NCBI RefSeq assembly: GCF_900186985.1
Contig: NZ_LT906447.1
Location: 744,001-808,000 of the forward strand
Length of the DNA stretch: 64,000 nucleotides
Direction: 5' to 3'
DNA from: Staphylococcus piscifermentans
GTDB lineage: Bacteria; Bacillota; Bacilli; Staphylococcales; Staphylococcaceae
In this document: one piece after another, positions 8,201 to 18,067 of the stretch
Layout of the letters: every line of letters starts with the position of its first letter
How positions within the stretch are numbered: the stretch's first letter is position 1
Made by a program: the position numbers and the translations under genes
The notes under the pieces: model-generated
The model's input: the letters and a program-made list of their open reading frames with translations, nothing else
Database searches by the model: none
Told to the model about the DNA's origin: nothing

Positions 8201-9478
8201 ATGGCTTTATTTAAGCGAAAAATTAGTTTACCAATGCAGGTTATGATTGCACTGGTTCTTGGCGTTGTTGTAGGACTATTATTATATGGACATAAAGATG
8301 TTGCGAACTATATCCAACCGCTTGGTGACATATTTTTAAACTTAATTAAAATGATTGTCATTCCGGTCGTGTTTTGTTCACTAGCACTATCTATTTCAGG
8401 TGTAGGTGAATCTAAAACAGTAGGACGCTATGGTTTGAAAACAATTGTGTATTTTGAGATTATAACGACTATCGCAATTGCTTTAGGTGTTTTGTTTGCG
8501 AATTTATTTAAACCGGGGACGGGCTTAGATCCTGCAAAATTACCTAAAGGTGATATTTCGAAGTATGAATCATCAGCACATGCAGCTGAACATTCTACAT
8601 ACGGTAATCATTTTATTGATACGATTGTAAATATTATTCCAACCAACTTTTTCGAAGCATTATCTAAAGGTGAATTGCTTCCGATTATCTTCTTCGCAGT
8701 ATTCTTTGGTTTAGGAATTGCGGCTATCGGTGAAAAAGGAAAACCCGTTAAAGATTTCTTAAGCGGTGTGTTGGAAGCGACATTCTGGATGATCAATAAA
8801 ATCTTAAAACTCGCTCCACTCGGCGTGTTTGCATTTATTTGTGTAACAATAATGACATTTGGTGCCTCAGCATTAATTCCATTATTGAAACTTGTCCTTG
8901 TAGTAGTCGGCGCAATGGTATTTTTTGTAGTCGTGGTACTAGGAATTGTTGCAAAAATGGTAGGCTCAAGTGTATTTGATATTATAAAAGTATTGAAAAG
9001 TGAAATCTTACTGGCATTTTCAACATCAAGTTCTGAAGCAGTATTACCAGTAATGATGCAGAAAATGGAAAGATTTGGCTCACCAAAAGATATTACATCT
9101 TTTGTTATCCCGATTGGTTATACTTTCAACTTAGACGGATCAGCTTTGTACCAATCAATTGCAGCATTATTCGTGGCACAAATGTATGGTATTCATTTAA
9201 GTTTACCTCAACAATTAGTCTTGATCTTTACTTTAATGATTACTTCAAAAGGTATGGCAGCCGTGCCAGGAACTTCTATTGTTGTTTTATTAACGACATT
9301 AGGTTCAATGGGCTTGCCGGCAGCCGGGCTTGCACTGATCATCGGTGTTGACCGTATACTAGATATGGTACGTACTTGTGTTAACGTAGTAGGTAACGCT
9401 TTATCTACTGTTGTAATTGCTAAATGGGAAGGCGTATTTGATAAAGAACAAAACAAAGATTATTTAAATTCCATTTAA
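8201..9478 (+). CDS. gltT: Dicarboxylate/amino acid:cation symporter GltT
   Basis: Sodium/proton-coupled glutamate-aspartate importer of the DAACS (glutamate transporter homologue) family, 425 aa. Family signatures are present in order: the serine-rich re-entrant loop STSSSEAVLPV near residue 273, the substrate-binding helix with NLDGSALYQS near 310, the second re-entrant loop with AAVPGTSIVVL near 348, and DRILDMVRTCVNVVGNAL near 385, where the aspartate and arginine contact the substrate amino and carboxyl groups. AAAGGGGAGATG precedes the ATG. It is monocistronic and ends at a strong terminator, after which repeat array 1 begins. Confidence 0.9.
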   Translation: MALFKRKISLPMQVMIALVLGVVVGLLLYGHKDVANYIQPLGDIFLNLIKMIVIPVVFCSLALSISGVGESKTVGRYGLKTIVYFEIITTIAIALGVLFANLFKPGTGLDPAKLPKGDISKYESSAHAAEHSTYGNHFIDTIVNIIPTNFFEALSKGELLPIIFFAVFFGLGIAAIGEKGKPVKDFLSGVLEATFWMINKILKLAPLGVFAFICVTIMTFGASALIPLLKLVLVVVGAMVFFVVVVLGIVAKMVGSSVFDIIKVLKSEILLAFSTSSSEAVLPVMMQKMERFGSPKDITSFVIPIGYTFNLDGSALYQSIAALFVAQMYGIHLSLPQQLVLIFTLMITSKGMAAVPGTSIVVLLTTLGSMGLPAAGLALIIGVDRILDMVRTCVNVVGNALSTVVIAKWEGVFDKEQNKDYLNSI

Positions 9479-9552
9479 TCAATCTTTAAAATTTTTGACG
9501 GAGACTGCGGTCTTACGTATATTAAACTTTCTGACATAATTTATATTCTATG

Positions 9553-9586
9553 AGGCACTGGTCATATTTTGACTGGTGCCTTTTTT
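9553..9586 (+). terminator. gltT terminator
   Basis: GGCACTGGTCA pairs with TGACTGGTGCC, followed by TTTTTT. It separates gltT from the repeat array. Confidence 0.8.
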
Positions 9587-9601
9587 GCGTGGGGCGGTGC
9601 G

Positions 9602-9976
9602 GGAATCTGGACATTTCTCGTGAACTAGTGTCTAGATTATGGTGTTTTCTAGACACTACTCGAAAACTAGTGTCTAGATTATGGTGTTTTCTAGACACTA
9701 CTCAAGAACTAGTGTCTAGATTAGGGTGCTTTCTAGACACTACTCGAAAACTAGTGTCTAGATTATGGTGTTTTCTAGACACTACTCGAAAACTAGTGTC
9801 TAGATTATGGTGTTTTCTAGACACTACTCGAAAACTAGTGTCTAGATTAGGATGTTTTCTAGACACTACTCGGAAACTAGTGTCTAGATTATGGTGTTTT
9901 CTAGACACTACTCAAGAACTAGTGTCTAGATTAGGGTGCTTTCTAGACACTACTCGAAAACTAGTGTCTAGATTCC
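9602..9976. repeat. Array 1 of 21-bp alternating palindromic repeats
   Basis: The 375-bp array has 18 arms spaced exactly 21 bp, alternating TCTAGACACT and AGTGTCTAGA (first arm 9606, last 9963), so the repeat unit is 42 bp. The spacers are 11 bp on both sides and also conserved (about TTATGGTGTTT and ACTCGAAAACT). The first arm is decayed (TCTGGACAT). The array edges are GGAATCTGGACAT and GTGTCTAGATTCC, near inverted copies of each other. It lies between the terminators of convergent gltT and the 10091-10441 gene. It carries no gene: the frame is open on both strands only because 42 is a multiple of three and no stop occurs in the unit. Spacers read in reverse orientation compared with arrays 2 and 3. 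Confidence 0.95.
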
Positions 9977-10033
9977 TCTTGCCCGCTCGCACCTCGTACC
10001 ACCCGCACAACCACGTCCGCACGCTTTTTCAAC

Positions 10034-10072
10034 AAAAAAGCTGAGACACCTAATAATGTCCCAGCTCGCTCA
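10034..10072 (-). terminator. Terminator of the 10091-10441 gene
   Basis: On the minus strand AGCTGGGACA and TGTCTCAGCT form the stem, followed by TTTTT. Confidence 0.75.
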
Positions 10073-10090
10073 ATCAAATATTTATTGAAA

Positions 10091-10441
10091 TTAATGGCTC
10101 ATATCCATATTCTTCATGTCATGAATTTTCATCATCAAGCCATGAGGAATATCATCATGTTTCACAACTTTTTTCTTACTGAAATCATCAGAGCCTTCTT
10201 TTTTAACTAACATTACGAATTGACCTTTTTCAGGTTTGAAATTGTCATCAGTTTTGATGTGTACATCTTTTTCAACTTTTTGGTCTTTTTCACGTACCAT
10301 TTTTTCTACAGTATGATTGTCTTTCATGATACCGTAATATGTATCTTTTTTACCTGAAGACATCATCATAATGACTAAAACAACACAAATGACTACCATT
10401 ATGCCGATTAAAGTAAAGCCTAAAGCTTTTTTATTTTTCAT
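10091..10441 (-). CDS. Small membrane-anchored protein, DUF4889-like
   Basis: The 116-aa product has one N-terminal membrane helix (about residues 7-27, LGFTLIGIMVVICVVLVIMM) and a lysine/aspartate-rich outside part ending in a histidine-methionine-rich tail (HGLMMKIHDMKNMDMSH). It resembles the staphylococcal DUF4889 proteins from memory; function unknown. The His/Met tail could bind metal such as copper, but this is only inference. AAGGAG precedes the ATG. It is monocistronic, convergent with gltT across repeat array 1. Confidence 0.7.
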   Translation of the reverse strand: MKNKKALGFTLIGIMVVICVVLVIMMMSSGKKDTYYGIMKDNHTVEKMVREKDQKVEKDVHIKTDDNFKPEKGQFVMLVKKEGSDDFSKKKVVKHDDIPHGLMMKIHDMKNMDMSH

Positions 10442-10570
10442 TTTGAAATACTCCTTCCTTTATAGTCAGTTATACATAATTTATCACAAGAATGCAAAGA
10501 GTAATGATTACTTAAAGTAGATTTTTGATACAATGAAAAAGGAAACTCTCAGAAAGGCAGGGATGGATTG

Positions 10571-11131
10571 ATGAACATCATCGTATATTGCGGCGCCAGC
10601 GAGGGAAACAATACCCTATATTCCACAGCTGCAGAATCTCTTGGCAAATGGATGGCAGCACAAGATTATGGTTTGGTTTTTGGCGGAGGAAAAGTAGGGC
10701 TGATGGGCAAACTAGCTGATACTGTCATAGCAGAAGACGGGCATGCTATCGGCGTTATGCCGCAGTTTTTAGCAGATCGTGAAATTGCACATCAAGGATT
10801 AGATGAACTTATCATTGTCGATACCATGGCAGAGCGTAAAGCAGCAATGTTAGAAAAGGGAGATGTGTGCTTAGCTTTACCAGGCGGGCCAGGCACATTA
10901 GAGGAAATTACAGAAATGGTGTCTTGGACACGCATCGGACAAAATCCTAATCCGTGTGTCTTTTGGAATGTGAACGGTTACTATAACAAGATAGAGGCGT
11001 TTTACAATCAAATGGTAGAGGAAGGATTCCTAACGCAAACTGATCGTGACTTAATTTGCTTCACCGATAGCTATAATGAATTAAACCAATTTATTGAAAA
11101 ATACCATACTCCCAATATTCGCCGATACTAA
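10571..11131 (+). CDS. LOG-family nucleotide-binding protein (TIGR00730 type)
   Basis: Rossmann-fold protein of the lysine-decarboxylase-like/LOG family. The hallmark PGGPGTLEEI is near residue 118, with VFGGGKVGLMG near 37 and the arginine-lysine pair of MAERKAAM near 95. Characterised relatives are phosphoribohydrolases that cleave nucleoside 5'-monophosphates to base and ribose 5-phosphate; cytoplasmic. The ATG at 10571 follows AGGGATGG; the in-frame TTG at 10568 is less likely. Length 186 aa, normal for the family. It ends at a terminator shared with the convergent CorA-like gene. Confidence 0.85.
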   Translation: MNIIVYCGASEGNNTLYSTAAESLGKWMAAQDYGLVFGGGKVGLMGKLADTVIAEDGHAIGVMPQFLADREIAHQGLDELIIVDTMAERKAAMLEKGDVCLALPGGPGTLEEITEMVSWTRIGQNPNPCVFWNVNGYYNKIEAFYNQMVEEGFLTQTDRDLICFTDSYNELNQFIEKYHTPNIRRY

Positions 11132-11132
11132 A

Positions 11133-11179
11133 AAATATCGCATCATATCCGTAAATGTTGGGAATATGATGCGATATTT
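11133..11179. terminator. Bidirectional terminator LOG / CorA-like
   Basis: AAATATCGCATCATAT and ATATGATGCGATATTT are perfect 16-base arms with a 15-nt loop. Confidence 0.85.
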
Positions 11180-11183
11180 CAGT

Positions 11184-12119
11184 TCAAAGTTTGCCTCGTC
11201 TCCATAAGAGAATGAAGACAATAGCTACTAGAATCATTGAAATACATAATGTGACTATCCAAGAGACTGGACTATGGTCATTAATCGGTAACGGCACGTT
11301 CATTCCGAAGAAACTGAAGACTAATGTCGGCAGAGTAAGGAAAACTGTAAAGAGCGTCAAAGTTTTCATAATCGTGTTCATATCGTTCGACAAGAGTGAT
11401 TCATAAGATGTCGTGATACTTTCTAAGATACGTGTGTGCAATTCTGTCGTTTCAATCGCTTGGTTCGTTTCGACAAACAAGTCCTCGATTAAATCTTCAT
11501 CTTCTTCAAAACGCTTGATTGGAGGCAATTTAAAGAGTCTTTTAAAGACATCTTCATTACCTTTGAGCGCTGCTAAAAAGTAAACCAGACTTTTCTCAAC
11601 TTCCATCAAATTATAAAGTTGTTTATTAGTCACCGATTTCTTCAAGTCACGTTCAATACGCAAACGTGATTTATTCAATAAGCGTAAATTTCTATTGTAA
11701 TGATTAGAAACTGTGAGCAGAATATTCAAAGCAAGTTGACTGCGATAATGCAGATTATTGCCAGGCTTTGTAAAAGCTTCTAAGAAATCAACATCATGAT
11801 CGCACACTGTTATCAGGCGGCCATGACCAATGACAATCCCTAATGGAATAGTCATAAAGGATAAGATTTTATGATTATTTTTATTTACAATAGGAATATC
11901 GATAATAATCAAAGAATAGCCGGTTTCATCATCGAACTCAACACGGGCACTTTCATCCGCATCTAAAGGGTCTTTCAGAAAATCTTCAGGAATGTTAAAG
12001 TCCTCAATCATATTTTCTACTTCTTCACGACTAGGCTCAATCATATTGATCCATAAGCCTTCTTTTAAGGAAGTTGTGTGAATATCTTGATGAATATTAT
12101 GTTTATATGCAGTAATCAT
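11184..12119 (-). CDS. CorA-like divalent cation transporter 1
   Basis: 311-aa member of the CorA metal ion transporter family: a large cytoplasmic N-terminal domain, a long stalk helix, and two C-terminal membrane helices (about residues 250-272 and 285-305). The selectivity motif after the first helix is FFGMNVPLP, the GMN signature of Mg2+/Co2+ channels. It is divergent from the MarR gene at 12279 and is one of two CorA-type proteins in the window (the other is at 41869); the two differ clearly and are not a recent duplication. Magnesium is the likeliest ion but cobalt or nickel cannot be excluded. Confidence 0.88.
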   Translation of the reverse strand: MITAYKHNIHQDIHTTSLKEGLWINMIEPSREEVENMIEDFNIPEDFLKDPLDADESARVEFDDETGYSLIIIDIPIVNKNNHKILSFMTIPLGIVIGHGRLITVCDHDVDFLEAFTKPGNNLHYRSQLALNILLTVSNHYNRNLRLLNKSRLRIERDLKKSVTNKQLYNLMEVEKSLVYFLAALKGNEDVFKRLFKLPPIKRFEEDEDLIEDLFVETNQAIETTELHTRILESITTSYESLLSNDMNTIMKTLTLFTVFLTLPTLVFSFFGMNVPLPINDHSPVSWIVTLCISMILVAIVFILLWRRGKL

Positions 12120-12278
12120 TGCAAAAAACTTCCTTTCTGAAATTTGAATTGATTTTTAATTAAAGTTATTTAGTTTACAATATAGAGTAATGCTTTGCTT
12201 AATTTAATAAATATACGCTTAATTATAGTACCATAGTTTAATTATTTGTGTAGTCTAACTTGAAAGGGAGTGACATGA

Positions 12279-12713
12279 ATGGCCACTACAATTCAATACT
12301 TACTCAGAATGATTTCAAATGAAATGAAGATGAAAGCCGATCGTCTTTTAGAACCTTATGGGATTACACAAGAGCAAGCTCAAATCTTGCGCTTTATTTT
12401 TGAACATGAAGATAAAGCAATCACGCAGAATGATTTCTTAGAAACCTTCCAACTTAAAGGAGCTACTGTCAGCAGCACTTTGACGAGTTTGAAAAAGAAA
12501 AAACTGATAGAGCACTATGTAGATGAAGAGGACACCAGAAAGAAATTAGTCGGGCTCAGCCGAACAGCTTATAAAGAAGTAAGAGATATTATTGAAATAT
12601 TGAACAAAGTAGAGAGCGCGATATTTGATGGGATTCCTGAAGCGGACCGCGCCGCTTTGAAATCTATCCTGATGACCATGCACGATAATTTGCAAGAGTT
12701 GGATGAAATGTAA
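12279..12713 (+). CDS. MarR-family transcriptional regulator
   Basis: 144-aa winged-helix regulator. The helix-turn-helix is around residues 50-75 (ITQNDFLETFQLKGATVSS) and the wing DEEDTRKK near 90 has the usual acidic-basic pattern. It starts at the second of two overlapping ATGs (12279) because only this frame is open. The DUF2871 membrane gene follows 94 bp later in the same direction and the CorA-like gene is divergent; either may be its target. Ligand unknown. Confidence 0.82.
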   Translation: MATTIQYLLRMISNEMKMKADRLLEPYGITQEQAQILRFIFEHEDKAITQNDFLETFQLKGATVSSTLTSLKKKKLIEHYVDEEDTRKKLVGLSRTAYKEVRDIIEILNKVESAIFDGIPEADRAALKSILMTMHDNLQELDEM

Positions 12714-12806
12714 ACATTGTGTGTCAATCGTCTGACTATAGGTAAGGCACTTTCTGAAACAGTCAATATCATATATAATATGAATGGATATAGAGGAGGA
12801 AGTTCG

Positions 12807-13238
12807 ATGCGCAGAATACTATATACATTTTTGACTTATACCATTATCGGTTTATTAAGCGGCGTTTATTATCGTGAACTGACAAAGGCTTATGATTTTA
12901 CGGGCGATACACAACTTGTCGTGGTACATACGCACACTTTAATGCTAGGTATGTTTATGTTCTTGATATTAATTGTCTTTGAAAAACTTTTCCAACTAAG
13001 TAAATATTATTTATTCAATTGGTTCTATTATGTTTATAACATTGGAGTTGTAGTAACAGTCGGTATGATGGCGACTAAAGGAACAATGCAAGTAGTTGGA
13101 GCACATGTGTCACCAGGACTTGCAGGTATCGCAGGACTTGGGCACATGACATTATCTGCAGGCTTCATCATTTTATTCTTCTTATTGAAGAAAGCCATTT
13201 TAACAGATCCGATTGATGGTAAACCATCGAAAAAATAA
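12807..13238 (+). CDS. DUF2871-type four-helix membrane protein
   Basis: 143-aa integral membrane protein with four predicted helices (about residues 7-24, 38-60, 69-92, 105-127). It has the conserved histidine-rich VVHTHTLMLGMF segment of the DUF2871 family; conserved histidines inside the membrane suggest haem or metal binding, but function is unknown. The ATG at 12807 is preceded by GAGGAGG; the open frame further left lacks a ribosome site. Probably co-transcribed with the MarR gene. Confidence 0.75.
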   Translation: MRRILYTFLTYTIIGLLSGVYYRELTKAYDFTGDTQLVVVHTHTLMLGMFMFLILIVFEKLFQLSKYYLFNWFYYVYNIGVVVTVGMMATKGTMQVVGAHVSPGLAGIAGLGHMTLSAGFIILFFLLKKAILTDPIDGKPSKK

Positions 13239-13243
13239 TTTTA

Positions 13244-13285
13244 AGGAGATTAGGACATTCTTGTGTTCTGGTCTCTTTTTTTATT
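13244..13285 (+). terminator. Terminator after DUF2871 gene
   Basis: GGAGATTAGGACA and TGTTCTGGTCTC pair with G-U wobble and are followed by seven T residues. Confidence 0.7.
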
Positions 13286-13334
13286 TTCAGAAGGGAAAGG
13301 ATGCCAAATAAGATAAAGTGTTGTAAAATGTAGT

Positions 13335-13349
13335 TGAGAATAATTTTCA
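13335..13349. promoter_or_regulatory. Fur-box-like site upstream of iruO
   Basis: TGAGAATAATTTTCA matches the 7-1-7 Fur box TGATAATnATTATCA at 13 of 15 positions and is itself nearly palindromic. It ends 40 bp before the iruO start. Iron control of iruO is established in S. aureus. Confidence 0.6.
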
Positions 13350-13374
13350 ATTAAAATTGTTTCGAGAGAGATAA

Positions 13375-14427
<1,053 letters not shown>

Positions 14428-14433
14428 CGTATT

Positions 14434-14470
14434 AAAAACCCGCAGAACTGACGAATTCTGCGGGTTTTCC
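14434..14470. terminator. Bidirectional terminator iruO / glcP
   Basis: AAAACCCGCAGAA and TTCTGCGGGTTTT arms are perfect with an 8-nt loop. Confidence 0.85.
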
Positions 14471-14487
14471 TATTTTAAAATTTATTC

Positions 14488-15852
14488 TTATTTATGGCGA
14501 TCTAAATCAGCTGAAGTGGCAGAAGTACGTGCGCGTAATTCTGCTTCGATTTCTTCTAAGCTGCGTCCGCGTGTTTCAGGCAAGTATTTTACCACGAAGA
14601 AGAGTGCGCCGATACCAACCACAGCAAAGATTAAGAATACACCTTGTGTCGGCATTACTGCTGTTAACATAGGGAAGAATTGCGCAACTAATAGACTTCC
14701 GATTGAAAGGACTAAGGCTGCAATACCTGTTGCTGCACCACGTGCACGCATTGGGAATAATTCTGGCAACATTACCCATAATACAGGTCCCCATGAAATT
14801 CCGAAGAAAATAATAAAGATCGTTAAGCAGATAATGCTGACCCATGCAGATGATTGCACACCCATAGACCAGATTAAAATAGCCATGATTACTAATGAAG
14901 CGACCATACCAATATTTCCAATCACCAATAATTTTTTACGGTCAATTTTATCAATAATCATAATTGCCACGATAGTAACTAACACGTTCACTGTACCGAT
15001 ACCTACTGTACCCAGAATAGAAGCGGAATCTCCTAATCCAGCTTTAGTAAAGATTTTCGGTGCGTAGTAAATAATGGCATTAATACCAATAATTTGTTGG
15101 AACAAGGCAAAGACACTACCGATAATTAACGTTGGGCGTAACCAAGGTGATTTCAATACATTCCAAGTACTTTCAGAAATTGCATTGATTTCTTTCATTT
15201 CTGCAATCTCTTTGTCGATTTCATTGGCTGGGAAAGTCATTGCCATGACTTTACGTGCTGCTTTTTCACCTCGGTGTTCAAGCAGCCATCTTGGACTTTC
15301 CGGCATAAAGGCTACACCGATTAATAAAATTAAAGATGGGATAACAGCTAATCCAAGCATCCATCTCCATCCTTCGATACCTGAAAATGCATAGTTGATC
15401 AAATATGAAGATAAAATACCGATAGTAATCATCAATTGGTTCAAGGAACTTAGTGAACCACGTGAATCTGTCGGTGCCATTTCTGATAAGTAAACCGGTA
15501 CAATGGCTGTAGAACCGCCGACTGCAAGTCCGATTACAATACGTCCGATGACTAAGACCGGCATAGAAGGTGCGAGTGCTAAAACCAAAGCACCAACGAT
15601 ATAAACAATAGCGATAATAAATACGACGCGACGGCGACCGAGTTTATCAGAAGCAGGGCCACTCAAAGCAGAACCAGCAATCGCACCAATTAACATAGAT
15701 GATACGACAAGTCCTTCGGTTCCACTTGTTAAGTGAATATCTTTTCCGATAAATAACAGTGCGCCTGAGATGATTCCCATATCATAGCCGTATAATAAAC
15801 CGCCTAATGCGCCTAGGAAAAAGATGAGGCTTTTGTTAAAATTTTTCCCCAT
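14488..15852 (-). CDS. glcP: Glucose:proton symporter GlcP
   Basis: 454-aa sugar-porter MFS protein with twelve helices. Signatures in order: GGLLYGYDMGIISGALLF in helix 1, DKLGRRRVV after helix 2, PESPRWLLEH closing the first half, QQIIGINAIIYYAPKIF in helix 7 and PETRGRSLEEIE after helix 12. It reads very closely to the characterised glucose symporter GlcP of S. epidermidis. Non-PTS glucose uptake gives free cytoplasmic glucose that needs glucokinase. GGAGG precedes the ATG. A cre-like sequence lies upstream. It is convergent with iruO. Confidence 0.88.
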   Translation of the reverse strand: MGKNFNKSLIFFLGALGGLLYGYDMGIISGALLFIGKDIHLTSGTEGLVVSSMLIGAIAGSALSGPASDKLGRRRVVFIIAIVYIVGALVLALAPSMPVLVIGRIVIGLAVGGSTAIVPVYLSEMAPTDSRGSLSSLNQLMITIGILSSYLINYAFSGIEGWRWMLGLAVIPSLILLIGVAFMPESPRWLLEHRGEKAARKVMAMTFPANEIDKEIAEMKEINAISESTWNVLKSPWLRPTLIIGSVFALFQQIIGINAIIYYAPKIFTKAGLGDSASILGTVGIGTVNVLVTIVAIMIIDKIDRKKLLVIGNIGMVASLVIMAILIWSMGVQSSAWVSIICLTIFIIFFGISWGPVLWVMLPELFPMRARGAATGIAALVLSIGSLLVAQFFPMLTAVMPTQGVFLIFAVVGIGALFFVVKYLPETRGRSLEEIEAELRARTSATSADLDRHK

Positions 15853-15884
15853 AAGTAAACCTCCAGTTTATTGAATTTAAATTA

Positions 15885-15898
15885 AGTATACGCTTTCA
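15885..15898 (-). promoter_or_regulatory. cre-like site upstream of glcP
   Basis: Read on the minus strand it is TGAAAGCGTATACT, one departure (final base) from the CcpA consensus, 33 bp before the glcP start. A site this close would favour repression. Confidence 0.45.
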
Positions 15899-15979
15899 TA
15901 AAATTAAAGTAAATATGGTTATAATAGCATTATAATAATTAAATTATTTGGAATTTAAAGAAAAATCACTGGCGTTTTC

Positions 15980-16022
15980 TAAAAAAAACAGGAGCCGAGA
16001 CCTTATATAGTCTCGCTCCTGT
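15980..16022 (-). terminator. Terminator of the YhdH-type reductase gene
   Basis: AACAGGAGC and GCTCCTGTT outer arms with GAGAC/GTCTC inside; on the minus strand it is followed by a run of T. Confidence 0.85.
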
Positions 16023-16025
16023 TGG

Positions 16026-17018
16026 TTATTCTTCGCTTACTTTAACGACATAGCGCCCAGTCACTTGATGGGATAATACCTTATCAATGGCTTCAGGCAA
16101 GTCTTTGAAATTAACACTATTTTTGATTGTGTGCAGCTGTTCAGGTTTCAAGTCTGTTGCTAAGCGACGCCAAATTTGTTTGCGTAACAACATCGGTGTT
16201 TCCACTGAGTCCACACCTAACAAGTTATTACCGCGTAAAATAAACGGCAGAACAGTGGTATCGAATGCGATGCCGTCAGTATTACCGATTAAAGCCATGC
16301 TGCCTCTGATATGCAAGTGTTTCAAGATATCCCCGACATGACTGCCGCCGACTGGATCAATTACCGCTTGCCATTCGCGTTTGCCAAGCGGTTTATCGGA
16401 AGTCTCTTCCAAACGCGGAATGATTTCTTTCGCGCCTAGCGATTTTAAGTAAGTTGCAGCACTGTCGTTGCCCGTGCTTGCTACTACTTTATAACCGATA
16501 TTGCTCAACATCATTACCGCTAAACTGCCGACACCGCCGCTCGCGCCTCGAACTAAAACAGGCGCACCTTCAACAGTTAATCCATTATCTTCTAATTTCT
16601 GAATCGCTAGCGCAGCTGTATAGCCGGCTGTGCCATAAATCATAGCTTCTTCTAAAGTCAACCCTTTAGGAAGCGCTACAACCCATTCTTCTTTTACACG
16701 CGCATATTCACTGAAACCGCCGTGATGTGTAACCCCCAAATCATAACTTGTCACAATCACTTTATCTCCAGGTTTATAGGCAGAAGAATCAGATTCTACT
16801 ACAGTTCCGGCTAAATCAATTCCTGGAATAATCGGATATTCTTTTACCACACCTGCACCTTTGACTGCTGCTAAGGCATCTTTAAAATTAATGCTTGTAT
16901 AATCGACGCGTACCAGCACATCGCCATTGTCTAATTCATTGAAAGGTAAATTCTTAAAGGAAGAAGTCACTTTCCCATCTTTCTTTTCCGCAAAATAAGC
17001 TTGGAATGTCTCTGTCAT
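16026..17018 (-). CDS. YhdH/YhfP-family quinone oxidoreductase / acryloyl-CoA reductase
   Basis: 330-aa zinc-independent medium-chain dehydrogenase. The N-terminal GroES-like part holds IPGIDLAGTVVES (about residue 65) and the cofactor domain holds VLVRGASGGVGSLAVMML (about residues 153-170), the NADPH-binding glycine motif of the YhdH/YhfP subfamily. Zinc-ligand cysteines of alcohol dehydrogenases are missing, as expected. Relatives reduce acryloyl-CoA or quinones with NADPH, protecting against reactive electrophiles; the real substrate here is not known. GGGAG precedes the ATG. Monocistronic. Confidence 0.85.
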   Translation of the reverse strand: MTETFQAYFAEKKDGKVTSSFKNLPFNELDNGDVLVRVDYTSINFKDALAAVKGAGVVKEYPIIPGIDLAGTVVESDSSAYKPGDKVIVTSYDLGVTHHGGFSEYARVKEEWVVALPKGLTLEEAMIYGTAGYTAALAIQKLEDNGLTVEGAPVLVRGASGGVGSLAVMMLSNIGYKVVASTGNDSAATYLKSLGAKEIIPRLEETSDKPLGKREWQAVIDPVGGSHVGDILKHLHIRGSMALIGNTDGIAFDTTVLPFILRGNNLLGVDSVETPMLLRKQIWRRLATDLKPEQLHTIKNSVNFKDLPEAIDKVLSHQVTGRYVVKVSEE

Positions 17019-17235
17019 ATCTATTGCTCCCTTTCGATAATTTAAATTAAAAAAAGTTTAACATGAAAGAAAAGGGACAACAACTGGAGGAGTGGTTGCT
17101 GATCTTTGAGGCTTCAAAGTGTATAAGAATTAAAGATTAAAAGAATTTTAACAATTTTAAGGTTTGTAAAATATAATAGTGGTGTATAGTTTAGTAAGTG
17201 TTTAAAAAAGATTTATAGTATGAGGAGGAAATTCA

Positions 17236-18003
17236 ATGAAGAAATTATTTGCCGGCATCTTAACTTTATCTCTGGTGCTTGCTGCGTGTGGCAATAGCGA
17301 TGACAGTAAGAAAGCAGATGAACACAAGGATAAAGATAAGACGACACAAGAAAGTAACAACAGTAAAAAAGACGACAGTAAGAGTAAGAAAGATGATAAG
17401 GCTGCGAAAGATTCAAAGTCAGATGATAATAATGCATCAATTTCTGCTGATTCATCTTCTAGTGACAGCAACAGTTCTGATAAAGCTACTTCAAATAGCA
17501 GCTCTAGCAATGCATCTGCTGGAACAGAAGGCAACTCGGCAGATACTACTGGTAACAGTGATGGTAATAGTCAAAACAATCAGCAGGCGGCTCAAACAGA
17601 TAATGCAAGTCAAAACCAAGGGGCTGCGAATGCCACTAATGCTAGTGCAGATGCACGTCAAAATGCTAATACTACGCAAACAGGTTATGTTGCACCGTAT
17701 CAAGGTCAAAATGCAGTACCTGCAGCCAGCACTATTGTTCAAGCGCCCGCTAATAATCAAGACGCTTTGAAACATTTACCGAATTTCCCGCAATCATTGA
17801 CAACAGCTCAAAATGAAGCGAATGCCTTAAACGGCCAGCAAAATGCTTACAATGATTATGGTATCGATAGTTTAGGCAACGGAACTTATTCTTATGTCTT
17901 CAGTTTTGCAAATCAAGCGCAACCTGGAACGTATACTATTGTCAGTGTTAACCAAAAAGGCGAAGCAAGTGTAATCGACCCAGCATATAATGGACAACAA
18001 TAA
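17236..18003 (+). CDS. Low-complexity lipoprotein
   Basis: 255-aa lipoprotein: signal peptide of 16 residues with lipobox LAAC, cysteine 17 predicted to be lipidated after signal peptidase II cleavage. Residues about 20-115 are a Lys/Asp/Ser-rich spacer, residues 115-165 are Gln/Asn/Ala-rich, and a compact C-terminal domain (about 170-250) includes NGTYSYVFSFANQAQPG. A long hydrophilic spacer of this kind would carry the C-terminal domain through the cell wall. Its low-complexity part makes other frames look open too. Function unknown. AGGAGG precedes the ATG. Confidence 0.8.
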   Translation: MKKLFAGILTLSLVLAACGNSDDSKKADEHKDKDKTTQESNNSKKDDSKSKKDDKAAKDSKSDDNNASISADSSSSDSNSSDKATSNSSSSNASAGTEGNSADTTGNSDGNSQNNQQAAQTDNASQNQGAANATNASADARQNANTTQTGYVAPYQGQNAVPAASTIVQAPANNQDALKHLPNFPQSLTTAQNEANALNGQQNAYNDYGIDSLGNGTYSYVFSFANQAQPGTYTIVSVNQKGEASVIDPAYNGQQ

Positions 18004-18014
18004 TTAGGAAGTTA

Positions 18015-18058
18015 AAAAGCTCGAGTGCAGATGATTATTTTCTGTGCTCGAGCTTTTG
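18015..18058. terminator. Bidirectional terminator lipoprotein / TagF-like
   Basis: AAAGCTCGAG and CTCGAGCTTT arms with inner GCAGA/TCTGT pairing; A-run and T-run on the two sides. Confidence 0.85.
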
Positions 18059-18067
18059 TTATTTATT

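Noticed and set aside
9602..9976. CRISPR array
   Set aside because: Both the arms and the spacers repeat, spacers are only 11 bp and not unique, and no cas gene is present.
9550..10044. 164-codon frame with 14-residue repeats across array 1
   Set aside because: It is open on both strands because the 42-bp unit is a multiple of three and stop-free. It begins inside the gltT terminator and has no ribosome site.
17202..17775. Alternative frames within the lipoprotein gene
   Set aside because: Low-complexity Ser/Asp/Asn codons leave other frames open; only the plus-strand frame has a ribosome site, a signal peptide and a lipobox.
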